A stretch of DNA of 5,150 nucleotides, taken from NCBI GenBank assembly GCA_947483345.1, contig CANKNL010000221.1:1-5150 (forward strand), in the 5' to 3' direction. The DNA comes from Chitinophagaceae bacterium (lineage in GTDB: Bacteria; Bacteroidota; Bacteroidia; Chitinophagales; Chitinophagaceae). A program made the position numbers and the translations under genes. The notes below the pieces were generated by a model. It had not been told where the DNA came from. It searched no databases and was given only the letters and a program-made list of their open reading frames with translations. Shown piece by piece: positions 4,998-5,150 of the stretch. The stretch's first letter is position 1. Each line of letters opens with the position of its first letter.

Positions 4998-5150
4998 TCA
5001 GATTCTTTCGCTTAATTCCAACCAGCGCATTTCTTTTTCGTCGAGAGATTGTACAATGTTGCTGATTCGTTCAGCTGCTTTTTGTAATGCATCATAATCC
5101 ATACCGCCGGCATTCATTTTTTCTTCCAATGTTGTTTTTTCTTTTTGCAA
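4998..5150 (-). CDS. ABC-F family ATPase (Uup-like), C-terminal 50 residues, partial
   Basis: The minus-strand frame is open from the window edge to a TGA at 4998-5000. It encodes a charged helical tail with LEEKMNAGG, YDALQKAAERISNIV and the terminal DEKEMRWLELSERI. This is the coiled-coil C-terminal extension characteristic of Uup-like ABC-F proteins in Bacteroidota, including the near-invariant DEKEMRWLELSE ending. ABC-F proteins are soluble tandem ATPases that act on the ribosome, not transporters; Uup also binds branched DNA through this domain. Both nucleotide-binding domains lie outside the window. The gene runs in the same direction as the toxin-antitoxin operon and ends 32 bp before it, so some co-transcription is possible. 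Confidence 0.84.
   Translation of the reverse strand: MQKEKTTLEEKMNAGGMDYDALQKAAERISNIVQSLDEKEMRWLELSERI

Overview
The window looks like ordinary chromosomal DNA from a member of the Bacteroidota, perhaps a Chitinophagaceae-like lineage, though that rank is a guess. The clues are A-rich leaders without Shine-Dalgarno sequences before the main genes, a TAnnTTTG-type -7 box, a small IS200-type transposase of a kind familiar from this phylum, a COG4299 membrane acyltransferase, and a Uup-like ABC-F tail ending in DEKEMRWLELSE. Codon usage is moderately AT-rich throughout.

Layout, left to right. Positions 1-67 may hold the last codons of a plus-strand gene, followed by a strong intrinsic terminator at 73-106. 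A complete plus-strand gene (157-2184) encodes a thioredoxin-fold protein of the DUF255/YyaL/SSP411 family. After a gene-poor gap comes a Y1 transposase gene (2375-2836, plus). It is flanked by short GAA/TTC-loop palindromes: two upstream in one orientation and three downstream in the other, spaced about 46-50 bp apart. Positions 2966-3260 hold no convincing gene, but they contain inverted repeats, a 44-codon ORF and a CCCCGAA/TTCGGGG hairpin, and may be the remains of a dispersed element.

The right-hand third is a compact minus-strand gene string, read from high to low coordinates. It begins with the C-terminus of an ABC-F ATPase (cut by the window edge), followed after 32 bp by an 84-residue acidic antitoxin and a RelE/ParE-type toxin whose start overlaps the antitoxin end by 19 bp. 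A ten-helix HGSNAT/COG4299-like acyltransferase follows, and its ATG overlaps the toxin stop codon as ATGA. A TAGATTTG -7 box in the ABC-F/antitoxin gap probably drives the last three genes.

The two observations most worth following up are the direct translational junction between a toxin-antitoxin pair and a metabolic membrane protein, and the transposase/palindrome unit with compensatory base changes in its hairpins. I saw no CRISPR array, tRNA, rRNA or clear riboswitch. Nothing here amounts to a demonstrably new system; the rest is ordinary.
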